Below, piece after piece: positions 17,326-26,463 of a stretch of 64,000 nt of DNA (position 1 is its first letter; the number at the start of each line of letters is the position of its first letter). Origin of the DNA: JACRLW01 sp046349595 (GTDB lineage Bacteria > Planctomycetota > UBA1135 > UBA2386); the NCBI GenBank assembly GCA_046349595.1, contig JAXMCA010000001.1, positions 1 to 64,000 of the forward strand, given 5' to 3'. The position numbers and the translations under genes were made by a program. The notes under the pieces are model-generated. The model searched no databases. It was not told where the DNA came from and was given only the letters and a program-made list of their open reading frames with translations.

Positions 17326-18116
17326 GCGTCTCCCGCACCGTCGCCCTCGGCGCGCTCCTCCTCGCGAACTCCTCCTGCGCGTGGACCAACCGCGACAACC
17401 GTCCGGTCTGGAATGCCTTCGAGGAGAACCTCGTCCCCGACAACGGCACCGCCTTCGCCCTCACCCTGCCGCTGACCATCCCCGCCGGCCTCGTCGCGAT
17501 CGCGACCGACACCTTCGTCGTCCACCCCATCGCCGTGGTCGACGACGCCCTCGACGACACCGCCGACCTGTGGCGCGACATCGACTGGGAGAAACACTAC
17601 TACACCTCGCTCGGTGCCCTGCCGTTCCGCGTTCTCGCGACCCCCTGCGCCTTCGTCTTCTCCTTCCTCGGCCGCAGCGCCTTCGACGTCGATCCGCACC
17701 GCAGCCCCGAACAGATCGCCGCCGAGCGCGAGAAGGCGGAACGCGGGCTCGTCACGAGCATGAGGAAATGGCTCACCTCACTGCGCGACGGCGGCCACCG
17801 CGACCTGTACAGCGCACCGCCTTCGATCTGGTCCGAAGACCTCCAGCGCTCCTACGAAGACGCCCTCGCCCAGGCCAACGCGCTGGGCCGCGCGGTCCTG
17901 CTGCGCGCCGCACGCCACTGCGAACTACCCCCCTTCATCGCCGACCCATGGCGCGGGCTCCGCGATCCGGATCCGCTGATCCGCGCGCAGGAGCTCGAAG
18001 CGCTGCGCGATGCCAGCGCGGTGCCGGGGGAACTGCGCGATGCGCTGCTGCAGGACCCTGTCGAGTCGGTGCGGTTGATGGCGGCGGAGCGACTGCGACC
18101 GAAGCCGGGGCGTTGA
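17322..18116 (+). CDS. Lipoprotein-like protein with C-terminal helical domain
   Basis: The 264-residue protein has a short signal sequence and Cys19 in LLLANSSC (a poor lipobox because of Asn and Ser). The N-terminal half resembles the preceding lipoprotein (ALTLPLTIPAGLVAIATDTF, VVHPIAVVDDALDD). The C-terminal half is helical and charged and ends in a HEAT-like unit (LIRAQELEALRDASAVPGEL, RDALLQDPVESVRLMAAERL). Its start overlaps the previous stop by 4 bp. A decayed, internally deleted copy of this gene lies at 22016-22195. Function unknown. Confidence 0.68.
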   Translation: MSVSRTVALGALLLANSSCAWTNRDNRPVWNAFEENLVPDNGTAFALTLPLTIPAGLVAIATDTFVVHPIAVVDDALDDTADLWRDIDWEKHYYTSLGALPFRVLATPCAFVFSFLGRSAFDVDPHRSPEQIAAEREKAERGLVTSMRKWLTSLRDGGHRDLYSAPPSIWSEDLQRSYEDALAQANALGRAVLLRAARHCELPPFIADPWRGLRDPDPLIRAQELEALRDASAVPGELRDALLQDPVESVRLMAAERLRPKPGR

Positions 18117-18528
18117 TTCGATGCGTGAGATCCGAATCCGGCCGCGGCGCAGCGGAAGTCCGGCGGGCAGATCGCGAGTGCATCGTCTTCGTCCGTGGGT
18201 CGTGCGGCGTGTGACGCAACGCCTCTGCCCGAAACGGGAGCACGGTGCGGGTGATGCGTTACACCAATCCGTGCGAAGCCCGGCCTGCTGACCGCCCCGT
18301 ACGGATAAGCCCTGGGACGCAGGTCGGCGCGCTCGACCGTCGGGCTGCTGCGCCTCTCGCGAGCCTTGTGGCCTTGCGTCGGGATGCAGTAGAACGCGCG
18401 GCCGCGACGCTGGGCTTGCCGAAGATCCTCTCGATCGCCGATCCCGGCGGAGACCCTGGCGACCCCACGGGATGGCATCACCTCGTCGCGCCGCGCTCTT
18501 CACTCTCCATTCGGATCGTCGTCTGCAC
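18117..18528. other. Intergenic region without a recognisable gene
   Basis: The region is 412 bp between the lipoprotein pair and the broken secreted-protein gene. Short frames exist on both strands, but none looks like a protein. No RNA gene or strong hairpin was found. Confidence 0.45.
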
Positions 18529-20033
18529 ATGCTCGCTCGCTCGATCAAGGCCCTCGTCCTCTGGTCCCTCGCGAGCTGTCTGCCCGCTCAGATCGGCCAG
18601 GACCTCAACCTCTCCCCACTCAACGGCTCGCCCCTGTTCAGCATGAACAGCAGCACGGTGAACACGAGCGCGGAGTTGGTGCACGTCACGTCGACGGTCA
18701 GCCTTGCACCGGGGATCGTCTACGAACTCGCCGTCGGCAGCTCGGTGCTCAGCCGTCCTGCGACGGATGCGCCGACAGCCGTCCTGCGACGGATGCGCCG
18801 ACAGCCGTCTGCGCGGATGGCCGACGGTCCGTCTCGATGCGGGGAGCTGCCCAATACGACCTCTCCTTCTCGAGCGCCTTCTCCGTGGTGTCGGTGATCC
18901 CCGTCAACGGCGGTTTCTTTGCCTCGGCCAGCGATCCGAGCGCGCCTCCGCCGCGCACGAGCTACCAGGCTCCCACGACGCTGCCGATGGTCCTCACCGC
19001 AACGCAGGCGCTGAACAACCACAACGGAGACCTCCTCGGGAGCAATCGTTGGGTCGCCAGCGCCACGTCCTCGCAGATCCAGATCTCGAACGACGCGCTC
19101 GCTTCGATGATCCGTGCCACTCCGATCGATTGCTCGGCGTGGTACGGTTGGTCTGCGTCGACCGGTGGCGGATGGGCCCTCCGCTTCAGCGTGGCCCAGG
19201 CGACCCAACTCGTAATCGATGCGACGCAGATCCTGGCGCGCGGAGGCCGCTCCCAAGCGTTGCCTCTGCTTCCGGACAACGGCCGCGGATTCACTCGTGG
19301 TCCCAGCGGCAACTGGTTCGACCCGCCGCTCGCCCTCGGCTTCGAGTTCCAGCAGTCCGGCACCTCGCTGTTCACGGACATCCTGTCGCTGCCGGTGGGG
19401 ATCGATGCCGACGGCTTCTTCGAGGTCCAGGTCGGGAGCCAGAGCCTGGGGCGATTCGCCGAGGGAACGCGCGTCGATTTCCGCCATCTCCTCGTTGGCA
19501 ATGGCGTGCCGTCGTTCCGCATCTTCGGAATCGACCCTGCCGTCGATTCGACCGATGTCCGCGCCTTCCCCGTGCAACTCGCATTCGACACGCCGACCGC
19601 GGACTTCACGATGACGCCGTTGACCTGGCGAAGGGTCGGTTCGAGCTGCACGCCGGCGGTGGCCTGCGCGAGTTGCCCCGCGGTTGCGATCGATCCGGTG
19701 GGAGACGCCGTGACGGGCAACTCGGCGTTCGCGCTGAACCTGACCGATGGTCCGAGCGGTGGTGTCGGGGTGTGTCTGCTGGGGTTCGGCGGAGCCGCAG
19801 TCTCGCCGCTCCCGATCTTGTGCGGCCAGTTGCATCCCAACTTGCCGCTGATCGACCTCGGTTCGGTCGCTCTGGCGGGAAGTGGGATCTGCGACGGTTC
19901 CGGCACCGTCCCGCTCGCGATTCCCAACCAATCGGGCCTCTACGGACTGTTCGTCACCGTGCAGTCAGTCTTCCTGTGCCCGGCAGGCGGCCTCGGTCTC
20001 ACGCACGGTCTGGAGTTTCCGATCGGGAGTTGA
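18529..20033 (+). pseudogene. Secreted protein gene broken by a 26-bp tandem duplication
   Basis: The frame from the ATG at 18529 gives a signal peptide (IKALVLWSLASCLPAQIGQD) and a mature start, but shifts at the duplication (18751-18802) and soon stops. The rest of the protein is in another frame up to 20033 (SFSSAFSVVSVIPVNGGFFA, LGFEFQQSGTSLFTDILSLP, CLLGFGGAAVSPLPILCGQL). Removing one 26-bp unit rejoins the two frames perfectly as SRPATDAPTAVCADGRRSVS and restores a 492-residue secreted protein with a Cys-containing C-terminal domain. As sequenced, only a short product of about 122 residues would be made. It may be a recent null mutation or a reversible switch. Confidence 0.8.
18751..18802 (+). 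repeat. 26-bp perfect tandem duplication causing a frameshift
   Basis: Two adjacent identical 26-bp units start with AGCCGTCCTGCG at 18751 and 18777, followed by a 7-base partial third copy (18803-18809). Because 26 is not a multiple of three, gain or loss of one unit toggles the host gene's reading frame. Confidence 0.92.
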
Positions 20034-20107
20034 TCGGACGTGGTTGATGGCATGGGGCTGCGAAGCTCCTCGTCACGAGCCTGCAGCGCGCTCCGTCGCG
20101 CGACCCG

Positions 20108-20402
20108 TCAGTAGCCGAGGATTCCACGCGCCGCCTGCGTCATGACGATCCCCGGCGCATTGGCTGACGGATCGACCGCGGCGTGCAGGTCTTGGAACTC
20201 GAATCCGAGGAACGCCGAGACCGATGCTTCGACCTGCGTGCTCGGGCTCCGGCTCGGGAACCACCCGATCGCGGAAGAAGGCGGCGGGAGCGAAGGGCCC
20301 GTGATTCGTGGTGAGGTGCGCGCGAGCATCCACCACGGCGACGGCAATCACCCGCGCGGCCAGGAGCGGCTCGAGCACGGATTGGACAGGGTCCCTGAGC
20401 AT
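20108..20402 (-). pseudogene. Decayed C-terminal remnant of a lectin/Kelch-type secreted protein
   Basis: The last part reads FLGFEFQDLHAAVDPSANAP and GIVMTQAARGILGY before a stop. This aligns with the rebuilt tail of the IS66-interrupted gene (LGFEFYNQAAVFDAKANPLG, IATTNAGHGIVGY). Upstream, another frame gives EHAGRSIGLGVP, matching EQAGLHEKSIGIGLP of the same gene, so a deletion of roughly 14 bases has shifted the frame. No start or N-terminal part is recognisable further upstream. It is probably the tail of a lost paralogue. Confidence 0.5.
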
Positions 20403-20649
20403 CCGGCGGTTGAACGATGTTCCGCCAGCCGCACACCGATCGCCGGTGTGGGGGGCTGGGCGCGCGGTCGGCCGTCGGCGGGGTCTTGACGGTCCGGCTC
20501 ACCTCCGCGATCACCATCAGCATGGGTCGGACGGCCGGCGATTCGCCGCACGACGACAACCTTGCATCGCGCGCCCGAACGCCTGCGCGACGCGAGCCCG
20601 TTCCCACCGCGACCCGGATGCGCGGATCCCGACCCTGGTCCCGCCACAC
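20403..20649. other. Intergenic region upstream of the secreted hydrolase
   Basis: The region is 247 bp and may include further unrecognisable remains of the minus-strand pseudogene. It must also hold the hydrolase promoter. I see no clear element. Confidence 0.35.
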
Positions 20650-21843
20650 ATGCTCCGCCTCACCACGCTCGCCGTTCTCGCCGTCGGCACGGCGACTCCC
20701 AGCCAATCCCCTCCCTACGCGGTCGGCGTTCGCGACGTCGCCTGGTCGAACTCGACCGGTTCCGGTTCCGCGAGCCTGACGGCCCGCGTCCACTACCCGG
20801 CGACGCTCGCGGGCCCGACCACCCCGATCCTGCCGCGCACCGGAGGATGGCCCGTCGTCGTGTTCCTCCACGGGTTCGCCGCGGTCGGCAGCCTGTACGG
20901 ATCCCTCGGCGACGCGCTCGCCTCGGAGGGCTACGTGACGGTGATGAGCAACACCGCTCAGTTCGACAACGTGGGACAGGAGCACGACGGTCGCGCGCTG
21001 TTCTCGGCGGTCGTCGCCGCGAACGGAGCGGCAGCGGGCCCGTTCGCGCATGCGTTGGACGTGACGCGCATCGGCCTTGCCGGCCACTCGATGGGCGGCG
21101 GCAACACCGCGAACGTGCTCGCGGCGAACCCTGGCTACCGCTGCGGCTTCACCTTCGCGCCGACGACCGCGCGCGGTTCGAACGCACGGCTCGTCACGGT
21201 GCCGTTCGGGATCGTCGTCGGCACCGGAGACTCGACCGCACCGTGGCAGACCTACGCGCAGCCGCTGTTCACGGGCCTGACGGCATTCACCGGACTGAAG
21301 CAGCTGCTCCTTCTCAACGGCGACTGCAATCACACCAACGTGGCCGGGCTGTTCGTCACGGGCGGATCGGGCGCCGAGGTCTTCGCGCGCGCGCGCGACA
21401 CCGCGCTGGGCTTCTTCGCCCGCTACCTCCGCGATGAGGCTGGCGGACTCGAGGACGTCGTCGGAGGGTCGGTGCGCGCCGAACCCCGGCTCGTCTCGCT
21501 GTTCGTCTCGATCGAGACCAGCGAGGTCTGGCCTGCCGCAGCGATCCGCAGCGGCGCGCAGACTCGGATCTCGGTCGCGGCCGAACCGGGCCCCTGCGGT
21601 GTGCTCGCGGCGGCGGCCTTCGGATCGCTGCCGACGCCGTTCGGTGAGCTCCGGCTCGATCCGGGCAGCCTGTTCGTCGCGTTCACCGGCAGCGCGAGTG
21701 CCGAGCGGCGCTTCGACGCCACGCTGTCCCTGCCGGCCGACCCGTCGCTGATCGGCGCCCGCCTTCCGGTGCAGGCATTCGGCGCGACGCGCGCTGCGAG
21801 CTCGGCGCTCGGCTCGGCGACCGAACTCGTCGTCACGAACTGA
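20650..21843 (+). CDS. Secreted alpha/beta hydrolase, cutinase/polyesterase-like, with extra C-terminal domain
   Basis: The 397-residue protein starts with a short signal peptide (MLRLTTLAVLAVGTATPSQS). The hydrolase fold has WPVVVFLHGFAAVGSLY (oxyanion region), nucleophile Ser147 in GLAGHSMGGGN, Asp194 in VVGTGDSTAPW and His228 in NGDCNHTNV. The order and the GHSMGGG elbow are those of dienelactone-hydrolase-type lipases, cutinases and PET-degrading enzymes. Residues about 265-397 form a second beta-rich domain (GPCGVLAAAAFGSLPTPFGE, LPADPSLIGARLPVQAF) like the C-terminal domains of other secreted proteins here. It is probably an extracellular esterase; the substrate is unknown. The start is the ATG that gives the signal peptide. 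Confidence 0.82.
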   Translation: MLRLTTLAVLAVGTATPSQSPPYAVGVRDVAWSNSTGSGSASLTARVHYPATLAGPTTPILPRTGGWPVVVFLHGFAAVGSLYGSLGDALASEGYVTVMSNTAQFDNVGQEHDGRALFSAVVAANGAAAGPFAHALDVTRIGLAGHSMGGGNTANVLAANPGYRCGFTFAPTTARGSNARLVTVPFGIVVGTGDSTAPWQTYAQPLFTGLTAFTGLKQLLLLNGDCNHTNVAGLFVTGGSGAEVFARARDTALGFFARYLRDEAGGLEDVVGGSVRAEPRLVSLFVSIETSEVWPAAAIRSGAQTRISVAAEPGPCGVLAAAAFGSLPTPFGELRLDPGSLFVAFTGSASAERRFDATLSLPADPSLIGARLPVQAFGATRAASSALGSATELVVTN

Positions 21844-22015
21844 CCCCGCGCAGACGTCGACGCTGCCGGCCCTCGGACCTCCGCGTGAGGACGGAGGGGC
21901 CTGTCTCGCCCACCGCCGAGGGCAGGGATCGTGCGGTGCTGTCTCCCCACCCGCGCCGAGTCAAGATCGACGACTGCTCGGATCGGCGCGCGAAGCTGCG
22001 TGCTCGGGCTCCGTA

Positions 22016-22195
22016 GTGCATCGCCGAGCAGATCGCCGCCGAGCGCGCGACGCGGATCCCCGGACTGGCGCGCAGGAGTTCGAAGCGTTGCGCGATGTGG
22101 GTGAGATCCCTGGTGTCCCGCGCGAGGCGCTGCCGCAGTATCTCGTCGAGCCGGTACGGTCGCGCGCGCAGGAGCTCTTGAATCGAAGATGGTCT
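22016..22195 (+). pseudogene. Deleted copy of the lipoprotein gene at 17322
   Basis: The fragment begins EQIAAER, as in the lipoprotein's SPEQIAAEREKAE. It then jumps to AQEFEALRDVGEIPG and VEPVRSRAQELL, which match AQELEALRDASAVPG and VESVRLMAAERL near its C-terminus. About 250 bp of the middle are missing and no start or signal peptide remains. It shows duplication and decay of that locus. Confidence 0.55.
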
Positions 22196-22199
22196 CGCG

Positions 22200-23092
22200 G
22201 TGGTGCGTGCAGTGTCAGCGGACCGGAAGCTCCTCTCGGCATTGTCGACGGGCGCAACCGGCCTCGCGATCGCCGGAGGCTGGCCAATTGCCGCGGTAGT
22301 TGCCGCGTCGCCTGTGGCGTTCCTCGTCGTGCGCAGCAGGGTCCGGGATGCCGTGCTCGAATCCCGCTTCCGACGCGTGCTCGCTCAGGGTCGCATCTCG
22401 TGTCGCGACGACCTTGAGCGACTTCCCGCGCTCGGCGAGTTCGATCAGGACAATCGGCTGGTGAGCATCGTTGGTCCGGTCCAGGGGATGGACGCGGACT
22501 TCGTCGATGGATCCGTCTCTCGCCCGCGTGCGCGCAATCGCGTGTCGGTCGTGGCGTGGGGCGATGGTCTCGCCGTTCGCAAGTCATTTCCACGAGGGCA
22601 TGCGTTGAGGAAGGAGGTGGTTGCGCTGGACGCCTTGCGTGGACAGGCACGGGTTCCTCGCCTCGAAGCCGTCGACGAAGCGGGATGCTCGCTGATCCTA
22701 TCCCTCCTCTCCGGTCGCAATCTCGGCTCGCTGATGGATGCCGCCGGATTCTCCACCAGCGAGCAGTTCCGGCTGTCCTGTGCGTACCCCGACATCGGTC
22801 GGTGGCGAGAGGCTGATGTCGTTCCCCTGCGTCAGCGCGCACTCGAAGTCCTCTCGCGAGTCATCCACCCGCGCAGCGGGACGAGATCCTCGCTCTCCAT
22901 GCCGGTGTTCACGCGTCCGGCGTCGCGATCACGGACATCAAGTACGGGAATGTGCTCGTTACGCGGAACGGCTTGGCGCCTTGCGACTTCAGCGCGGCGG
23001 ACGTCTTTGCCCAGGGTGCGCGAGCCCTGCTCAGGAGGGTCGGCATGGAGCGGGGTTGCCTCCGATTCCTGTACGGGGATCCCCACGCGTGA
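22200..23092 (+). pseudogene. Frameshifted membrane-linked kinase-like gene
   Basis: The first frame (GTG at 22200) has a hydrophobic segment (AIAGGWPIAAVVAASPVAFL) and an N-lobe-like part with a candidate ATP lysine (GLAVRKSFPRG), a helix Glu (LRKEVVALDAL) and a hinge-like LILSLLSGRNLGSL. At about 22863-22880 the match moves to another frame: DEILALHAGVHASGV, then TDIKYGNVLV (HRDxKxxN-like catalytic loop) and CDFS (DFG-like), ending FLYGDPHA-stop. Both halves fit a small protein- or lipopolysaccharide-kinase fold, so a frameshift has broken it. A sequencing error cannot be excluded. Confidence 0.55.
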
Positions 23093-23153
23093 GTGCGATG
23101 TCAGCCGGGGTCCATCGAGACGCAGGCGGACTCACGCACGCACGGACCACGGC

Positions 23154-24266
23154 TCATCTCCCGTAGCGCCAGCGACTCGGAATGTGCTTCTGGGTGCGCA
23201 AGTCGTATCCGCAATGGCAGTTGGGACAGGCGAGCTGGAAAGCCGCTCGCGCGGCGGCGACGTGCTCAGGCGAGCCGAGGATCTCAGCGAGCCGCTTCTC
23301 GTGGAGGTTGCCCAGAGGAAAGGTCACGTAGCAGAGCTGCACGCTCCCGTCCGCGCCAATCCAGAGCATGTCGTACTTGTCGCATGGCACGCGCATGTCG
23401 CGGCCCTGGAGCAACCAGTCGGGAATGGCCCTCAATCCGATGGTCGAGTGCTCGAGCAACCACGGTTCCGCTCGTTGCACGGCGAGCAGTCGTTCCGAGA
23501 TCCTGCGCAGTGCGGGTTCGTCCTCGGGTCGGAACTGGAGGCAGCGGTCCGGGCCTTCACTGAAGTACGGCAACGAGTAGTGGATGAGATCGATCTGTAT
23601 CGCTGCGCGATGGCGCCGCGCAAAATCGAGCGCAGCATCGAGCGCCGCGTCGTTGGCCGTCGGACGCATCAACAGCCAATTCAGCCTCAGGCGCACCTCG
23701 TCGCCGTGGCGCTCGCGCACCGCGGCGACGCCTCGCTCCATGCGGGCGAAGGCCTTGCGATTGCCGGTGTACGCGTCGTAGGCCTCGTCGGTCCCGTAGA
23801 AACCGACGGTGATGGTCCGCAGCCCGGCGGCGAACAACTCGTCGATCCGTCGCTCGAGCAGCGTGGCGTTGGTGGTGACGTACGGCGAGAGCCCGCGCAT
23901 CACCGCGTGCTCGACCATCGCCGGCAGGTCGGGGTGGAGGAGCGGCTCGCCGCCGTAGAGGCGGATCGTCTCGACGCCGGCGGTCGCGGCGTCGTCGAGG
24001 AGATCGCGCACCACGGCAAGGGGGAGTTGCTGGGAAGGCATGAAGTCGCGACCGTAGCGGCAACCCATGCAGCGCAGATTGCAACGCGCCGTGATCGCGA
24101 CGGTCAGGTTCCGGGTGCGTGGTCGGATCAGCGCGGGGAACACATCCGACGCCGCATGCCGCAGTGCATCCAGTCCTCGTGCGCGTTCGACGACCCACGA
24201 CTTCAACCGCGGGTGTCTGGCAGCGAATGGACGCAGGGTGTCGCGAGTGAATCGAGCGATATCCAA
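23154..24266 (-). CDS. Radical SAM protein with SPASM-type C-terminal domain
   Basis: The cytoplasmic Fe-S enzyme uses S-adenosylmethionine to start radical chemistry. The 4Fe-4S motif CxxxCxxC is in TARCNLRCMGCRYG, followed by TIRLYGGEPLLHPDL. The C-terminus has the auxiliary-cluster cysteines (CDKYDMLWIGADGSVQLC and CPNCHCGYD), typical of SPASM proteins that modify peptides or other macromolecules. I start at a TTG (24266) preceded by GGAGG, giving 370 residues. The frame is open to another TTG at 24368, 2 bases after the stop of the IS66-split lectin gene. It was probably the last gene of that operon. Confidence 0.8.
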   Translation of the reverse strand: MDIARFTRDTLRPFAARHPRLKSWVVERARGLDALRHAASDVFPALIRPRTRNLTVAITARCNLRCMGCRYGRDFMPSQQLPLAVVRDLLDDAATAGVETIRLYGGEPLLHPDLPAMVEHAVMRGLSPYVTTNATLLERRIDELFAAGLRTITVGFYGTDEAYDAYTGNRKAFARMERGVAAVRERHGDEVRLRLNWLLMRPTANDAALDAALDFARRHRAAIQIDLIHYSLPYFSEGPDRCLQFRPEDEPALRRISERLLAVQRAEPWLLEHSTIGLRAIPDWLLQGRDMRVPCDKYDMLWIGADGSVQLCYVTFPLGNLHEKRLAEILGSPEHVAAARAAFQLACPNCHCGYDLRTQKHIPSRWRYGR

Positions 24267-24370
24267 GTAGACCTCCAGGGCAATGACCCTCCTCGCCCTC
24301 GCGGAGGAGAACCGATCGGGATCCGCCGCGCAAGCATGACGCGCGCCGGGCGGCGCGCGTCGGGTCAAGG

Positions 24371-24461
24371 TCAGTAGCCGACGATGCCGTGGCCGGCGTT
24401 GGTGGTGGCGATACCCAGGGGGTTTGCTTTGGCATCGAACACTGCGGCTTGGTTGTAGAAC
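24371..24461 (-). pseudogene. Severed 3' end of the lectin/Kelch gene beyond the IS66 insertion
   Basis: After the target-site copy (24454-24461), the minus strand reads NQAAVFDAKANPLG and IATTNAGHGIVGY, then TGA. These 27 codons fall exactly in phase with codon 548 of the 5' part at 26833 when the element and one target-site copy are removed. It has no start of its own and is not expected to be translated correctly. Confidence 0.88.
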
Positions 24462-24482
24462 GTAAGCGCCCGATAGACCCCA
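24462..24482 (+). repeat. IS66 left terminal inverted repeat
   Basis: The 21-bp end lies next to the tnpC stop side and matches the inverse of 26809-26829 except at the fourth base. Confidence 0.93.
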
Positions 24483-24530
24483 CCCCCTGTCCTCGATTCG
24501 GTGACCACCGGGGCGGTCGATGGGCGGCGC

Positions 24531-26072
24531 TCAGCTCCGGCGAGCGGCGGCCCACAGCCGGGGCGTGAGCGTCGCGAACTCCGCGTCGGGCGTCGAGTTC
24601 ACGCGCCGCAGCACGTCGGAGAGGTAGGCGTACGGATCGACGCCGAGTTCCCAGCAGCTGACGGTCAGCGAGTACAGCGTCGCCGCCCGTTGCCCGCCTT
24701 CCTCACTGCCGGCGAACAACCAGTTCTTGCGACCCACGGCCACCTGGCGCATTGCGCGTTCGCAGCGGTTGTTGTCGATCTCGAGTCGTCCGCTCTCGAG
24801 GAATCGTCCGAGCGCGTCGGCATGCCGGTCGAAGTACTTCGTCGCTTTGCCGATCGGACTCTTCGGTAGCGTGCGACTCTTCAGTTCCGCGATCCAGGCG
24901 CGGAGCGCGTCGAAGGTGCTCTTCGACTCCACCTGCCGCTTCGCAAAGCGCTGGTCGTTCGACAACTCGAGCGCCTTGCACTGGCGCTCGACATGGTAGA
25001 GAGCCTGGATCGCTTGCATCGCGGGCCTGGCGAACTCCGGTGCGGTGTCGAGCGCGTCACGGAACTTCCGACGCGCGTGCGCCATGCAGCCGACTTCGAC
25101 GATGTCGCCGCTGCCGAACAGGTTGTCGTAGGCCGAGTACGCGTCGGCCTGCAGATAGCCCTTGAAGCCCGCCAGTACGCGTCTGGGGCCGTCGCCGCCC
25201 CGTCCGCGCGTGAAGTCGAACATCACATCGCCATGCTGCTCGGCGGCGTAGACCCACAGGTGAGCCGGCTTGCTGCCGGTCGCGCTCTCCTTGGTCAGCA
25301 GAGTCACCTTGGTGTCGTCCGTGCTGACGTAGCCCGAGGCAAATGCCTGCCGTGCGATCGCTGCGACGACTCCTTGCAGGACATCGCTGCCCTGACGGAT
25401 CCAGTCACCCAGCGTCGACTCGGGGATGTCGACACCCTGGCGCGCGTAGATCCCGGCCTGCCGATACAGCGGCAGGTGATCGCGGTACTTCGCCGTGATC
25501 ACCTGGGCGAGCATCGTTTCGCCCGCCAGACCCTTGTCGATCACCTGCGGCGGCAGGCTTGGAGTGACGACGCCCGCCTCCTCGTGTGCCTTGCACGCGA
25601 GCTTCGGTCGACGGATGACCCGGAGATAGCAGTTGGCAGGGCGGTACTCGAGCTTCTCGGTCTCCTCGTAGCCGATGATCGTGCGGGGCTCGCCGCAGCA
25701 CGAGCAGCGCAGCTCGGCCTCGCTCGGTGCGACGTCTTCGATCACGCGATCGAGGTCGGCAGGCAGTCGCGGTGCGCCGCGCTTTCGCGGCTTGCGACCG
25801 CGCGGCTCCTCCAGCGGATCGTCACCGTCGGGAGCTTCGTCGACGTGCGGCGGAGGAGGTGGATCCGTGGGTTCGTCGAATGGAAGCAGGGGATGACCAT
25901 CGTCGACGTAGCGCTCGCTGCGGCGACCGTAGATCTGCTTCAGGAGCGCATCGAGTTTCGCATTCAGGTCGTCGCGCTCGACTCGCAGGCTGTCCCTCTC
26001 GGCGAGCAACGCGTCGAACTGCACGCGCAGCTCCGCGAGTGCCTGCTCCGCCGTCTTGCCGATGTCCGCCAC
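24531..26072 (-). CDS. tnpC: IS66 family transposase TnpC
   Basis: The DDE transposase that moves the element is 513 residues from the GTG at 26072 (VADIGKTAEQALAEL). The usual IS66 order is present: N-terminal coiled-coil with LDALLKQIYGRRSERY, zinc-binding LRCSCCGE, the catalytic core with candidate Asp residues in YVSTDDTKV and LQADAYSAYDNLF, and candidate Glu in IDNNRCERAMRQ with the C-terminal GRKNWLFAGSEEGG. The upstream frame to 26222 overlaps tnpB and is not family sequence, so the shorter start is chosen. It begins about 10 bases after the tnpB stop. Confidence 0.93.
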   Translation of the reverse strand: MADIGKTAEQALAELRVQFDALLAERDSLRVERDDLNAKLDALLKQIYGRRSERYVDDGHPLLPFDEPTDPPPPPHVDEAPDGDDPLEEPRGRKPRKRGAPRLPADLDRVIEDVAPSEAELRCSCCGEPRTIIGYEETEKLEYRPANCYLRVIRRPKLACKAHEEAGVVTPSLPPQVIDKGLAGETMLAQVITAKYRDHLPLYRQAGIYARQGVDIPESTLGDWIRQGSDVLQGVVAAIARQAFASGYVSTDDTKVTLLTKESATGSKPAHLWVYAAEQHGDVMFDFTRGRGGDGPRRVLAGFKGYLQADAYSAYDNLFGSGDIVEVGCMAHARRKFRDALDTAPEFARPAMQAIQALYHVERQCKALELSNDQRFAKRQVESKSTFDALRAWIAELKSRTLPKSPIGKATKYFDRHADALGRFLESGRLEIDNNRCERAMRQVAVGRKNWLFAGSEEGGQRAATLYSLTVSCWELGVDPYAYLSDVLRRVNSTPDAEFATLTPRLWAAARRS

Positions 26073-26082
26073 TCGATCAGCT

Positions 26083-26463
26083 CTACGAGAGATGCAGGGA
26101 AGAAGGCTCAGCAGGTTTCTGCTTTCGTCGGAACCAACGACGTCGACGCGCCGCCGTGAAGTCGAGTCCACCGAGCAATGCGTGCAGCTCGACCGCATCG
26201 AGACGGATCGCAGCTGCATCACCCTCGGGCCACGTGAAACTCCCCTTCTCCAGTCGCTTGTGCATCAACCAGTATCCGGACTCTTCCCAGTACAGGAACT
26301 TCACCGTGTTGCGCGCGCGGTTGCAGAACCCGAACAGATGCCCGCTGAACGGATCCAGCGCGAGAACGTGCTCGACCATCGACGCGAGGCTGTCGATCTG
26401 CTTGCGCATGTCGGTCGCTCCCTTGGCCAGGTAGATCCGGATTGACGGTGGCAGGCTCAGCAT
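26083..26463 (-). CDS. tnpB: IS66 accessory protein TnpB
   Basis: The 126-residue protein is typical of IS66 Orf2 (PF05717), with YLAKGATDMRKQIDSLAS, FGFCNRARNTVKFLYWEESG and RLEKGSFTWPEG. It is needed with TnpA and TnpC for IS66 transposition, and its exact biochemical role is unclear. Its start overlaps the tnpA stop by 7 bp, indicating translational coupling. Confidence 0.95.
   Translation of the reverse strand: MLSLPPSIRIYLAKGATDMRKQIDSLASMVEHVLALDPFSGHLFGFCNRARNTVKFLYWEESGYWLMHKRLEKGSFTWPEGDAAAIRLDAVELHALLGGLDFTAARRRRWFRRKQKPAEPSSLHLS

Noticed and set aside
23093..24377. Plus-strand frame continuing past the kinase-like pseudogene
   Set aside because: It is antisense to the radical SAM gene, whose CxxxCxxC motif and SPASM cysteines are clear.
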